Assembly (NCBI GenBank): GCA_964035775.1
Contig: OZ038312.1
Coordinates: 21,823,166 to 21,887,165 of the forward strand
Direction of reading: 5' to 3'
Source of the DNA: Osedax frankpressi
Taxonomy: Eukaryota; Annelida; Polychaeta; Sabellida; Siboglinidae
Length of the DNA stretch: 64,000 bases
The position numbers and the translations under genes were made by a program. Below the pieces are notes generated by a model that was given only the letters and a program-made list of their open reading frames with translations, was not told the DNA's origin and ran no database searches. Within the stretch, counting starts at the first letter, position 1; each line of letters begins with the position of its first letter. This document shows, piece by piece, positions 1 through 11,500 of the stretch.

Positions 1-266
1 AGGATGAGGATGAGGGTGAGGGTGAGGGTGAGGATGAGGGTGAGGATGAGGATGAGGATGAGGATGAGGATGAGGATGAGGATGAGGATGAGGGTGAGGG
101 TGAGGATGAGGATGAGGATGAGGGTGAGGGTGAGGATGAGGATGAGGATGAGGATGAGGATGAGGATGAGGATGAGGGTGAGGATGAGGATGAGGATGAG
201 GATGAGGATGAGGATGAGGATGAGGATGAGGATGAGGATGAGGATGAGGATGAGGATGAGGATGAG
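1..266. repeat. Hexamer array (AGGATG/AGGGTG)n
   Basis: About 44 copies of a purine-only hexamer, AGGATG with AGGGTG variants, run from the left edge and may continue beyond it. One frame is open (Met-Arg repeats) because the period is a multiple of three. It is low complexity and not a gene. The complementary strand is pure pyrimidine. From about 267 to 745 there is only AT-rich DNA with a short (TA)n near 370-400, and nothing I can assign. Confidence 0.95.
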
Positions 267-749
267 AGTAAATATGAGATTTGGAGTTTTAGGAAGTAGA
301 GATGGTGAGTCTAGAAATAATTATATATAATCATTACCTAGTAATTAAATTATATAAAAACATTGATAATTATATATATATATATTTATATATATATATA
401 TATAATATAATATTCAAAATGTATTATATTTACAAGATCAAATGTTATAAAGTTAATATATCAAGACCCAAATAACTATTGGACATATTAGCATTTGTAT
501 TATATAATTATTATTGAATTTTATTTTCTTTGAAATATGTGTTTTAAATTACGTAATATTTATAATAATTGAATTATCTAGTTTCAAGAAATACTGTACA
601 TAAATAAATCATTTATTAAAATATATTATTAACTACGACATTGACCACTACATCAACAATTCACTGAACACTACAATTAATATTACACAGGCTACTACTA
701 TACTAACTACTTCATTAACACTATAGTGTATATATACATAACACTACAC

Positions 750-1310
750 TTACTACTACATCGACTACTAAAATAAATAATACACTTACAAATACACTAA
801 TTACAACACTGACTAACATACTTACTACTACACTCACACTGAATAATACACTCACTACCATATTTACTATTACACTAACTACTGCATCGACTACTACACT
901 GAATACTATACTTACAAATACACTAATTACAACACTGACTAACATACTTACTACTACACTCACACTGAATAATACACTCACTACCATATTTACTATTACA
1001 CTAACCACTGCATCGACTACTACACTGAATACTATACTTACAAATACACTAATTACAACACTGACTAACATACTTACTACTACACTCACACTGAATAATA
1101 CACTCACTACCATATTTACTATTACACTAACTACTGCATCGACTACTACACTGAATACTATACTTACAAATACACTAATTACAACACTGACTAACATACT
1201 TACTACTACACTCACACCGAATAATACACTCACTACCATATTAACTATACACTAACTACTGCATCGACTATAGTCGATACAGATAGTGTAGTATACTACA
1301 CTGAATACTA
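750..1310. repeat. 126-bp tandem repeat, about 4.3 copies
   Basis: A complex unit repeats with period 126 bp: the same 20-mer starts at about 901, 1027 and 1153. Each unit is itself built from degenerate ACTAC/ACACT-type words, so this is a higher-order repeat. Since 126 is divisible by three, a 172-codon minus-strand frame (721-1239) stays open with a 42-residue period rich in V, S and F. I regard that frame as a by-product of the array, not a protein gene. Confidence 0.93.
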
Positions 1311-2539
1311 TACTTACTACTACAATCTTCACTACACTTACTATTACACTGACTAATAAAATGACCATTACACTGATACCAAAATCGACCATAATTACAT
1401 AATACCATTACAATCGCAATAACAAAAGCAAGGAATGACACAGAAACATAATAATATGATAATTACCAGAATGAAACAATATTGGCATTCATCTGTTATT
1501 CAGTGATAATATAATTTAACTTTATACGATATCGACCACTAAAAAGTTAAAATAAAAACTAAATATTACACTTATAACAATAGTTCGAGATGACATATAT
1601 GTATTTACTAGGAGAATATATTTAATATATATTAAGTATATTGTATATATAAAAGGATTACTGATAAATTATGAGAATTGCAAATTAACATTTTACTATA
1701 TATGGTATACGATGAACAATATATTACGTGTAATTTAATGTATTACAAGTAATGTACAATAAAGTGTGGCTTACCTTGAAAGGGAATAGCAAACATAGAA
1801 ATGAATAGGCTTTTATTGATTTTCTCGGAAAAATCCCCTTTGTGTAATACGAAATATTTTGATTCTGGGTACTACTTCCAGGTTTATTAGCAGTTGTCGA
1901 GTAACTATAGGTTGCACAGTTGTACTAGTACTGGAACTGGAGGTAGCGCAGTGCTGAAGGCTAAAGTATATTATTCTGTTGGCATCTGACTTCTAAATAA
2001 AGAGTGAACCGTGTTGTGTTTACGTCGACTCCATTGTTTATGTTTATGAATTCTATAGGAAATCTATGAAGTATAGATAGTGATTCGTGTGTATCCATAG
2101 GTATAACTAAAGTAATATATTATTTATTAGCTAATTGGTTTATAACATTTCGATATTGTATTATTGTGTATAAGCAACCGTTATACTGAATGCCACGCTT
2201 TGGTAAATGTCCTAATAATGCTTATTTTAAACTAATATTCATGATACTGTATTGCTGTCATATTTTCTATAGTTTATTTAGCAATATTTAATTCATCTAC
2301 TTCATATATGAAGTATACATAGTAGTATTCTCGAAGTGTTGAACATTATCATTAATTAGTGAATGTTATAGTGGTTATATGCTCATTGTATTCAAATGCT
2401 CATGGGCTATTATATATAATTGCTAATGTTTGATAGGGTGATTATCTATTTATGTATCGTGTTTTTATATATATTGGTAATATGTATCTGATCGATATAT
2501 CGAGCCTATTGTAAAAATAATACAGTTCTAACCCAATTA

Positions 2540-2541
<2 letters not shown>

Positions 2542-2592
<51 letters not shown>
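2542..2592. repeat. (TA)n microsatellite
   Basis: About 25 uninterrupted TA dinucleotides. Other TA runs lie at about 32959-32984, 34640-34666, 38000-38036 and 40043-40205. Confidence 0.97.
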
Positions 2593-2595
<3 letters not shown>

Positions 2596-2926
2596 GGAAA
2601 TACGGTTATACTAAAATTTAATTTTAACCAATATTCTTAGCTAACATTCCTAACATCTAATGAATATGTAGTTCAAGAAATAAAGGTAGATATTGTATTA
2701 CATAAGTTAGAAATGAATCGTACACAAAGTAATAAGTAACGTTAGGAGTTAAGTTCTTCTAGATATCTTCGGACGAAACAGTTTTATGATAATTGCAAAA
2801 ACTGAATATACAGAGAATCTACTTACATCTTTATTTACTGTAATCTTCGGAAGGAATGAATAATGGATATAATAATAATTATTATGAGTATACATGATTA
2901 TTTCAAGATATTATATATATATATAT

Positions 2927-2928
2927 AT

Positions 2929-3012
<84 letters not shown>
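2927..3012. repeat. (TG)n microsatellite
   Basis: About 40 almost pure TG dinucleotides follow a short (TA)n. The run creates a Cys-Val frame at 2863-3048 that is an artefact. Confidence 0.97.
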
Positions 3013-3015
<3 letters not shown>

Positions 3016-5044
3016 CGCGCGTGTATGAGTGTGTGTATAACAACATAGTATAATTTATTTTAAGGAACAAATAAACTAGCTATATAATACATTATGTTAT
3101 GTATATAACATATGTTTAAATTATTAAATATTGCAATATGCGAAATAAATATAACAGTATAAACATATTTTACTCCATAATGTTTTCATTATAAATTCAT
3201 TCATAATACCGTCATAATTTTCGTATAACATTTCTTTATTAATATTTATGATATAATTAAACATTATTGTATATATATTTGCTTATTTGATTTCTGAAAC
3301 AGGTTTTTAAACGGTTTAGTCCACTAAATAAGTACTCGCAAGATATTGAACTCATAGTATAATATATCACGAGTTTCTATAATGTATATATATATAATTC
3401 GTATGTATATTATTATTATATAGAAGCAGAAGAGTTAATTAATTCCTGAAACACTAGACAATTGTTTAGGTATATCGATGTATTGATATAATATATTGAT
3501 TTTATTTTATATATATTAGTAGTCTATATTCCTTCGAATCTGCTTTTAGCATTGATTATATAAGGTTTAAAATGTATCGTTGAGTTATTCTGTAATTTCA
3601 AAGTGGTCTACATAAATGTAGTGAAAATTATTAATGTACTTTTCAAAATTTCATAGCATTGTTAACTCCAAGAGAATTCTAATTTCATTCATTATTGTTA
3701 ATTCATCTCAAATTACATCCCAAGTTCGGACTTTTGCTGCTTGATTACTACGAAATGTCTAACAGTGAAAATAGTAAATTAATGGACGATGTCTTCGTAT
3801 TCAAATTTTAACACCGTTATAATTACCAGGCCTATTAACAACCCATCATATGATATCATGTGATTGGCCAAGTAAATTCGATAATTGTAAATAATTAACA
3901 ATTTTTAAATTAATGACGTAACAGTATCGCCTACTGTCGTTTCAATATTATAAATGTTTGCATACAATAATATACTACCGTTTATAATACTTTAAAAAAG
4001 AATGAATTAAAGTATTTATATATATATATATTAAATATTATAAAATCAAACGGGTACCTGTTATATACATATTCATTTTGATATATTTATTAACTGCATA
4101 ATAAAACTTCTTTAGCACTATACTAATAACCAACATATCGAATACATACAATGTATTGTGTTATGCCTGGTGTATCTTGTGTTGTACCTTATATAATAAT
4201 ATATAGTAAGACATGCTACCCATTAGTAGTTATATTTTGTATTTGCATATAAATAAATGATTTCATTTCGCGTAGTATTAGAAAGTAATATCATTTTTTC
4301 CTAAGTTGTTTGCATCTAATCAATATTTCAATTCTGGAATATCATTGCATATCAATTCTCTCAACTTACACTTATTTTATCTGTGTAATATATTAATATA
4401 TATGTAGATAGATAATATATATTGCTAGAAGATGCGTTAAATATTGTGATGAGATCATCAAAATAGATGATAGGCATTTGTCATAGCCTACAATAAGAAT
4501 GGGAAATATATAGAATTAATGAACTAACAATCAATGAATTATCTTGTTAAGAGTCAATGCTCAACAGTTAACCTACCTCTATGAGTTGTAACTTTATGAT
4601 TCTTTGTACAAATATTAATTAATGAATAAAAACATATAAAATGAATATAAACATATAAATCTATAAACCTAATACATCTGAACATAAACATTTTAGTGGA
4701 ATTGATTAATTATCAGTGTTCCAGGGACACTACTCCTATAGTCAATGTATACTTAGTAAGTTAATTACTAGAATTAATCAATAATTATCTATCTTACAGA
4801 TATACTATATATAGTTTTCTTGTTTATTAATAGTCATGGAGATTCATGATTCATTATATCTTTCAATTATATAAATATTTCAAAAAATTAAATATATTAT
4901 AAATAATACAAATTCAATATATTTGTATTATAATGCTTTTACAAATACATTGTACTTAAACAAAAGGTAAATTAGTTTTTTTTACATTCAATATTTAATA
5001 TATTTGCATTAGAACTAAATCTCAAAATCAATTAAATGCAGTCA

Positions 5045-5050
5045 TTTATT
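5045..5050 (-). terminator. Candidate poly(A) signal for the epimerase gene
   Basis: TTTATT on the plus strand reads AATAAA on the minus strand, about 360 nt beyond the stop codon of the epimerase gene. In DNA this AT-rich the hexamer is common, so the assignment is tentative. Confidence 0.3.
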
Positions 5051-5410
5051 TAAGAGAAAATATATATGAATATAAAGCACTTTATGGAGATTATAACTAT
5101 AATAATCTTAATACTTCACTAAATAAGGACACGGATATATGTCATTTTATACACATGTTATATAATTCACAGATGAAAATTGAGGCAAATTTGAAGCTAA
5201 GACAAAGTTTAGGATTTATAGATTTTTTTAAAGTAAAGGCAACAAATCTATAACTTATCAGTTGGTTGGAGGAACGTATAACAATTGATAACTTCAAAGT
5301 CAATGCCAATTGAGCAGATAAAGGGGTGTGTTTAATGGTGAAGACTGATCGGTTAATGGAGAGCTGGTTTTGAAAGTGTAGCGTTCAAAAGTCAGGGTGG
5401 AACGTACAGC

Positions 5411-6614
5411 CTAGATCTGTTCGAGCTCAACGAGGGTGCCATCGCAGTCTTTGGGGTGAAGAAACATAACAGACTTGCCGTGAGCTCCAATCTTGGTGTT
5501 TTCACCGAGAGTTCGTATGCCATACTTTCGAACCGTTGCTATAGCAGCGTCTATGTCTGACACCTGCAGGTACAAATGAACTAAGAATGAATATATTGTA
5601 ATTTTTTATATTTTCTAAATATAAATTAATTAATAATCTAAATTTAGATCTTAATTATAATAGTAGCAATATTAGATTATTATATTAATCTATTAATCTA
5701 ATATTACTATGATTATATGTATGAAATATTTTATAACAAAACGAAATAAAAAGTATCACTTCAATAAGTCCTAATTTATGCAAGACAATATCTTCGTAAT
5801 AAATTAGAATGGCCGACTAGGGTTTTGTGAAGATACCTTGTTGGAAGACAGAATAAGAACACATGCAAACCTCTAAACAGACATGGTGTAATCCACCACT
5901 TTTATTCTTATCCAGGAAGCCTTGAATTGGACTTTTTTCTCCTAGCGGATGCAACAACTAAAACACGAAATCGGTGATTAATTATGCGCAAATGATTTCA
6001 TCTCAAACGTTGCAAATCTTACAATAAAAGGAAAAAGTTAAACAGAACCTCAATTTTAGTTTCTCCGAGAGTTACGAACACAGTATATACACCATGTTCT
6101 TTTTGTGGCTATAAATTAGGAAGGCAAGAAATATTAACGTAGTAATTAAGTTATTAATATACTTTTAAAACTTAACAATAAGGAAGAACCTAATACACTC
6201 TATATTTATTATTAACTATTTATAATAACTCCGCAAACAACACTAATAGGTATTATATAAGGAAATAAATAATAGGAAAATGTACAAGTAATTAAAACAG
6301 TCAACAAACTTGTTTTGAATTTAAAGAATTCTGTTCAAAAACAAGTTCAAAGTATTATACTATAATAATTACAATTTTAAAAGAAATCAATATTGACAGT
6401 AAATAAAATATTGATATTTATATAAAAAATAAATATAGAATTAATATAAAAAATGAATTCTAAATTACTAAATTATATGTTAACACTAAGATACTACATT
6501 AACCTGTATCTCACTGACATTAGCACCTAGAACTTCCTTATAAAACTTCATAGACTTTTCCAAATCTGGCACTGCTATAGCTACATGATTTAGTTTGCCA
6601 ACATTCCATAGGGA
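5411..6614 (-). CDS. MCEE: Methylmalonyl-CoA epimerase, exons 2-5 (5' partial)
   Basis: Methylmalonyl-CoA epimerase interconverts (S)- and (R)-methylmalonyl-CoA in mitochondrial propionate breakdown. Four exons join in frame, in minus-strand order: 6504-6614, 6049-6108, 5871-5957 and 5411-5563, all with GT-AG introns (the stop codon is 5411-5413). They give 136 residues. Landmarks are LNHVAIAVPDLEKSMKFYKE, EHGVYTVFVTLGETKIE, LLHPLGEKSPI, GGLHHVCLEV, IGAHGKSVMFLHPKDC and the end LVELEQI. This is the glyoxalase/VOC fold, with the family's metal ligands as His in NHVA, His in HHV and Glu in VELEQ. The first exon seen starts at SLWNVGKLNH, matching the mature start of the human protein (SVWNLGRLNH), so the mitochondrial presequence must lie in an upstream exon I could not find. 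An ATG-GAG followed by a GT at about 6925-6930 could splice in frame but would encode only Met-Glu, so I do not favour it. Confidence 0.95.
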
Positions 6615-7269
6615 CTAGAGTAATGGTAATGGGTTTCTATATAGAAATCTTATGTAAGAATACAATTTTAAAAAATGATCTGATAAATAAATATACAAAT
6701 AAAATGTATAATTTTAAATAACATTTCACTCTTTTGTAATGTATAGATAATAAATGTAGTGTAATAAAATATTACACAATAAAATAAGTAATGCATTATA
6801 ATATAATATTATATAATAAACTATCTTATATTAAGTTTTTTTCTTATATAAACAATATAATAATATTACAAAAATATTCTATTTGATTTTAAAAATAAAG
6901 TATTAAACAAATGCATTAAAGATAACTACCTCCATAAAGAATGATATCCTTATGATAAAAGGTGACCGGGAATTAAGAGTAGACAAGGATGGGATTGATC
7001 CATGGTCAATAGCAACAGGAAAAGTGAATTCTATAAAACAAATAGTACAGGACAAGGAATACTAGAGTTTGACCAAAAACATAAACTTTTTCTTGTCAAA
7101 ATTCTACTCCCACGGAAAGAATTTAGACGAATGTATTGCATTCTCCTGACAGCAACACACACATTTAAATCAACTACAGTTTATTAACCTTAACATTTAA
7201 ATCAACTACAGTTTATTAACTCAACATTTAAATCAACTACAGTTTATTAACCTCAACATTTAAATCAAC
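6615..7269. other. Flank with a short 30-bp-class tandem repeat
   Basis: This lies upstream of the epimerase exons and may be its intron 1. From about 7160 to 7270 a unit of about 30 bp containing CATTTAAATCAACTACAG is repeated roughly four times. No presequence exon is visible. The open frame at 7002-7187 (+) has no recognisable product. Confidence 0.6.
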
Positions 7270-7768
7270 TATAATCAAACTTATCATGAATGGAGAATTA
7301 CAAAATTGGCTAATCAAATGGCTGATTGCAAACTCATCGATGAAAACATTTATTTTAAGAAGAAACCTAATACTTGCAAGCTAATACCGAACTGTTGCAT
7401 TTGGGTTTACAAAAAATAATGTTTATAAAATAAGACTAACTTAATAGATTTCTAAAATGCATTTGTTAGAGTCAATAATAATAAATCATTGAAGATAATT
7501 GCATCAATATATAATTGAAGTGAACATTGTTAGTTTCATTCACCTTATAAAAATGACAATATCGCATTATATATAGGAACAAAAAATATAGAGGAATTCT
7601 ACAATATAATAACAGGAGTTTGACAAAAATATATATTATCTTTAGTATTTAATAACTTCCTGAAAAGAATTATATGTAAATTAGAAGTAAATATTCTTGA
7701 AAAAATGTATCAATAATTTCAATAATCAGAAAGTTTATAAGAAACTTAAACTTCATCGAAGATATAGA

Positions 7769-8807
7769 ACTTATTGATAGCTCTATTGATAGCTCTATTA
7801 ATAGCTCTATTTATAGCTCTATTGGTAGCTCTATTGATAGCTCTATTGGTAGCTCTATTGATAGCTCTATTGATAGCCCTATTGCTAGCTCTATTGGTAG
7901 CTCTATTGATAGCTCTATTGGTAGCTTTATTGATAGCTCTATTGGTAGCTCTATTGATAGCTCTATTGGTAGCTCTATTGATAGCTCTATTGGTAGCTCT
8001 ATTGTTAGCTCTATTGTTAGCTCTATTGATAGCCCTTTTGGTAGCTCTATTGATAGCTCTATTGATAGCTCTATTGATAGCTCTATTGATAGCTCTATTG
8101 ATAGCTCTATTGGTAGCTCTATTGGTAGCTCTATTGATAGCTCTATTGATAGCTCTATTGGTAGCTCTATAGATAGCTCTATTGATAGCTCTATTGGTAG
8201 CTCTATAGATAGCTCTATTGGTAGCTCTATTGATAGCTATATTGGTAGCTCTATAGATAGCTCTATTGATAGCTCTATTGGTAGCTCTATTGATAGCTCT
8301 ATTGGTAGCTCTATAGATATCTCTATTGGTAGCTCTATTGATAGCTCTATTGGTAGCTCTATAGATAGCTCTATTGATAGCTCTATTGGTAGCTCTATTG
8401 ATAGCTCTATTGGTAGCTCTATAGATAGCTCTATAGATAGCTCTATTGATAGCTCTATTGGTAGATCTATTAATAGCTCTATTGATAGCTCTATTGGTAG
8501 CTCTATTGATAGCTCTATTGGTAGCTCTATTGATAGCTCTATTAATAGCTCTATTGGTAGCTCTATTGATAGCTCTATTGATAGCTCTATTGATAGCTCT
8601 ATTGATAGCTCTATTGGTAGCTCTATTGATAGCTCTATTGGTAGCTCTATTGATAGCTCTATTGATAGCTCTATTGATAGCTCTATTGATAGCTCTATAG
8701 ATAGCTCTATTGGTAGCTCTATTGGTAGCTCTATTGATAGCTCTATTGGTAGCTCTATTGATAGCTCTATTGATAGCTCTATTGATAGCTCTATTGATAG
8801 CTCTATT
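7769..8807. repeat. 12-bp array (GATAGCTCTATT/GGTAGCTCTATT), about 86 copies
   Basis: A 12-bp unit alternates between GATAGCTCTATT and GGTAGCTCTATT, with a few other variants, for just over 1 kb. Most plus-strand segments and a 363-codon minus-strand frame are open (repeats of Asn-Arg-Ala-Ile/Thr) because the period is a multiple of three and the unit lacks stops in those frames. It interrupts a LINE reverse transcriptase immediately after its motif C and appears to have grown from the local sequence there (ATTGATAGC follows on from the coding frame). Confidence 0.95.
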
Positions 8808-9105
8808 ATTGGAATATCTCAAGAGCTCACTGATCAACTTGCCAAAAGTTCAAAGGCATTTGGAATGGAAATTAGTAAAGAGAAAGGTAATGGTTAATGG
8901 GAAAGTATCATTCAATAATTCCCCAGATTTCTTTTCGAACAGTTAATAGAAGTTGATCAATGTAAATATTTTAGATCTACACCAACGAAAGATGGCATGA
9001 TCAAAAGTGAAATTCTAATATGAATAATATTTAACAATTGTGAAACTGAACGAAGAATGCATTTGAATATAAATAATTCCGACGTATTTAGGAATATCTT
9101 AAAAA

Positions 9106-9398
9106 TGGCATAAAAATGGCTTTGATTGGAGCCTTTGATTGGAGCCTTTGATTGGAGCCTTTGATTGGAACCTTTTATTGGAACCTTTGATTGGAGCCTT
9201 TGATTGGAGCCTTTGATTGGAACCTTTTATTGGAACCTTTGATTGGAGCCTTTGATTGGAGCCTTTGATTGGAGCCTTTGATTGGAGCCTTTGATTGGAA
9301 CCTTTTATTGGAACCTTTGATTGGAACCTTTGATTGGAACCTTTGATTGGAACCTTTGATTGGAACCTTTGATTGGAACCTTTGATTGGAACCTTTGA
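9106..9398. repeat. 13-bp array (GCCTTTGATTGGA), about 22 copies
   Basis: Units of 13 bp alternate between an AGCC and an AACC form, with the same AACC/TTTTATT variant recurring in a block, which suggests duplication of several units at once. It lies inside the LINE remnant, between the connection region and the last recognisable block. Confidence 0.93.
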
Positions 9399-9560
9399 TC
9401 TCTATTAACTTTATTCGATGGCTACCAATGTTCGAAGAATAAAGTCTTCTATTATATAATTAAGATTATTCTCAGTACATATAAATATGCGTATGAATCT
9501 GAATGTTAAACAATAGTTAAAGGAATTATAAGAGGATAAAAGGAAGGGATGAATTCAGAA

Positions 9561-10890
9561 AAGCAGAGACATAAATATAACAGAACATGCAGATCTGGAT
9601 CTCCGAAGGCTTCTTGAAGCAAAAGCTTATCATGAAGAATGAAGAAAGAGTTTTTGTTGTCACCTCGTGTGAACCATACGATCATGCAACCATGAGTCTA
9701 AGTAAGAAAGTATATAAGTTTCACGGAACACATGACCCTTGTAATAATATAGAGTATACACTCATCTCCCTTTTATTGTGAACTTGATTGATTAAGTTCT
9801 CCAATAAATAAATATTTAACAAATATTTTGTCTAATTTATAAAAATAGAGATTAATCTTAGCTAACCTAAGTGATAATATATATTAGTTACTCTTACTAA
9901 GATCATTTTTAAATGACACAAATAGAAACCACATATAGAAACATTATACAATAACAATTTCATATAAAATTAATATAAGTATAAATTCTCGTTTTTATAT
10001 TTATGATACAATAATTATTTGGATATGTAGACTTGACCAATTCGTCCTTACATGAATTTAGCTGAGTAAACAAAAAAACATTCTTTTACATATTTATTGA
10101 ACTAAAAATTGTTATTTTTTGTAGAAATAAAAAAAATGGGATTTCTATTCTAATTTTTAAAACATTTTTATAACTAAATAATTATTATATCAAAACTTAT
10201 TGCAATGAATGGTTGGCAGACTGATGACTACAGATGGCTACGTAAGATGTAACTATAAGCTATACCTAATACTATAAATAGACTATCTATATAAAATTAG
10301 CAAACCAGCGTAACTTTGGAGTCCTTATGTTGATGTTAATGTCGGTGAGATAGTATTTCTATATAAGCGTAAATATTAGTGCTTGATCTATCTGAATGTT
10401 TTGGACAGTACTGTATATATCTATAACTATACGAAGCCTACATAGAAATTGTACAGAAATAATCATCAGTTACATTATTGAACAATACTTTGTCAGAATA
10501 TGCACCGGTAACAATATACAATGCGGTAACATTGTACTTAACAACATCAAGTGGTCATCAAATCGTGTATTGCATAATAACTCTTATTGTCTACAACTAA
10601 TTGCCAATCATTCAAACATATTATTCAATAGTACACTTTCTTTATCCACCCTTTTCCCTAAATTATATAATTTTACTTTTAAACAATCAAATACGATATA
10701 TAAAAAGTATGGATCGTCATCATTTTATATTTATATTATAGGTCATAAATATATACATATATATATTAAATATATATACTAAAATTATGATGATTAAAAT
10801 TATATTTCTACTTATATTGTAATTATATATTACCTAGATCATATATAAATCATATATCATGAACGAATTTAAATTTCGTGAATATTAATA
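9561..10890. other. Unassigned DNA with one 128-codon open frame
   Basis: The frame 10396-10782 (+) encodes 128 residues rich in I, N and S, and ends in Y/I runs produced by an AT-rich tail. I recognise no family, see no splice signals that would join it to other exons, and its codons match the AT background. A second frame, 9587-9781, overlaps the decayed LINE end and is not supported. I see nothing else here. Confidence 0.4.
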
Positions 10891-10959
10891 TATTAATATA
10901 CAATCCACCTTACCTTGGGTAGCTCATGTAGAACACTACCTCAAAAATATTATAATGTG

Positions 10960-11270
10960 TTAAATATATACTCATATAATTTATATATGATATATGTATC
11001 ATATCATAATTATCTCATGAATTAATATCATAGCATATATAGTCTGATATTCAACCGAGTCAGCTTCCATACCCGTGGGTAATTCATTTTGAAAATTACT
11101 TTAAAATCACCTTAAGGTGATTTTAAAGTAATTTTCATTTACATAAATATGTAAAAATATTTTATTTTAAATAGTGAATGAATATGATTTACATGTGATA
11201 TGTATCATATAATTGTATTATAAATTAATATTATTAGATATTTTACTGGGTCTGCCTATTTACATATAGA
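10960..11270. repeat. Dispersed ATATGATTTACATATGATA-type repeat, two adjacent copies
   Basis: Two related stretches (about 10970-11085 and 11175-11260) share an ATATGATxTACATATGATA core, a stretch with ATTAATA, and a distal GGGTCTGCC or GAGTCAGCTTCCATAC segment. A third copy lies at about 22805-22935 (CCAATCAGTTTCAATACA) and a fragment at about 21050-21110. The core is itself near-palindromic. It is probably a short non-autonomous element whose ends I cannot define. Confidence 0.55.
11091..11136. repeat. 46-bp perfect palindrome
   Basis: The 23-bp arms are exact inverse complements with no spacer; the centre is CTT|AAG at 11113/11114. It sits between the two dispersed repeat copies at 10.97 and 11.18 kb and may be the fused ends of an inverted pair. 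Confidence 0.95.
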
Positions 11271-11500
11271 ATATATTGTATTCTATATAAATAATATTAT
11301 TATGGTAAGTATTTTGATATATTATAAATTATTTATTTAATTTAAATATAAAAAAATGCTATCCTTACACCAACTTTTGTAGATGCAAATCTGCAAATCT
11401 GACTTGAAATAGCCTGCATTTCTATAGTAATTATCGAAATGTTATTAGTATTATATATCAGTATTCACTGATAATATAAATAATTTGAAATTTTTTTCAA

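Larger units (their letters stand above)
1311..5040. other. AT-rich intergenic DNA, no recognised gene
   Basis: I see no coding exon here. The only less AT-rich patch is about 1770-2040. On the minus strand it could end in a splice donor (CAAG|GTAAGC near 1778), but the sequence upstream is not open over any useful length, so a 5' untranslated exon is the most that could be argued. An 18-codon frame at about 3752-3811 (+) has no support. Microsatellites are listed separately. Confidence 0.6.
7270..9560 (+). mobile_element. Decayed LINE reverse transcriptase, split by two minisatellites
   Basis: Three stretches keep the order of a non-LTR reverse transcriptase. (1) 7441-7763 reads LIDF*NAFVRV (motif A, where * is a stop), then NDNIALYIG, EEFYNIITGV and YILSLVFNNFLKRIICKLE (motif B). 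After a frame change comes FIEDIELI, a worn version of the FADDI motif C. (2) 8808-9010 reads SQELTDQLAKSSKAFGMEIS, then KVMVNG, then KYFRSTPTKDGMIKSEI. (3) 9445-9500 reads KIILSTYKYAYESEC, like the LSILxYGCE block. Stops and frame changes are frequent, so it is long dead. Upstream 7380-7440 has a faint FGFTKNN similarity. A 12-bp array sits right after motif C and a 13-bp array before the last block. The family resembles endonuclease-type LINEs; I do not assign a clade. Confidence 0.8.

Noticed and set aside
721-1239. A 172-codon Val/Ser/Phe-rich frame with a 42-residue period
   Set aside because: It is exactly the 126-bp tandem repeat. There are no splice or start features, and its composition is that of ACTAC-type simple DNA.
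1770-2040. Less AT-rich patch ending in a donor-like CAAG|GTAAGC on the minus strand
   Set aside because: There is no sustained open frame or recognisable peptide. It could be an untranslated exon of an off-window gene, but the evidence is too thin to annotate.
6925-6930. ATG-GAG followed by GT as first exon of the epimerase
   Set aside because: It keeps frame but gives only Met-Glu before the mature domain, with no mitochondrial presequence. Human MCEE splits at the same place with a longer upstream exon, so a more distant exon is likelier.
7769-8807. Possible CRISPR array because of regular repetition
   Set aside because: There are no unique spacers, the units are contiguous, and the genome is eukaryotic. 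The same applies to all arrays in the window.
7746-8837. A 363-codon open frame on the minus strand (Asn-Arg-Ala-Ile/Thr repeats) and Leu-Ala-rich frames on the plus strand
   Set aside because: They are read through a 12-bp array whose period is a multiple of three. There is no other coding signal, and the array interrupts a dead LINE.
10396-10782. A 128-codon open frame as a hypothetical gene
   Set aside because: The composition follows the AT background, there is no homology I recognise, and it ends in low-complexity sequence. It is left as an unassigned frame.
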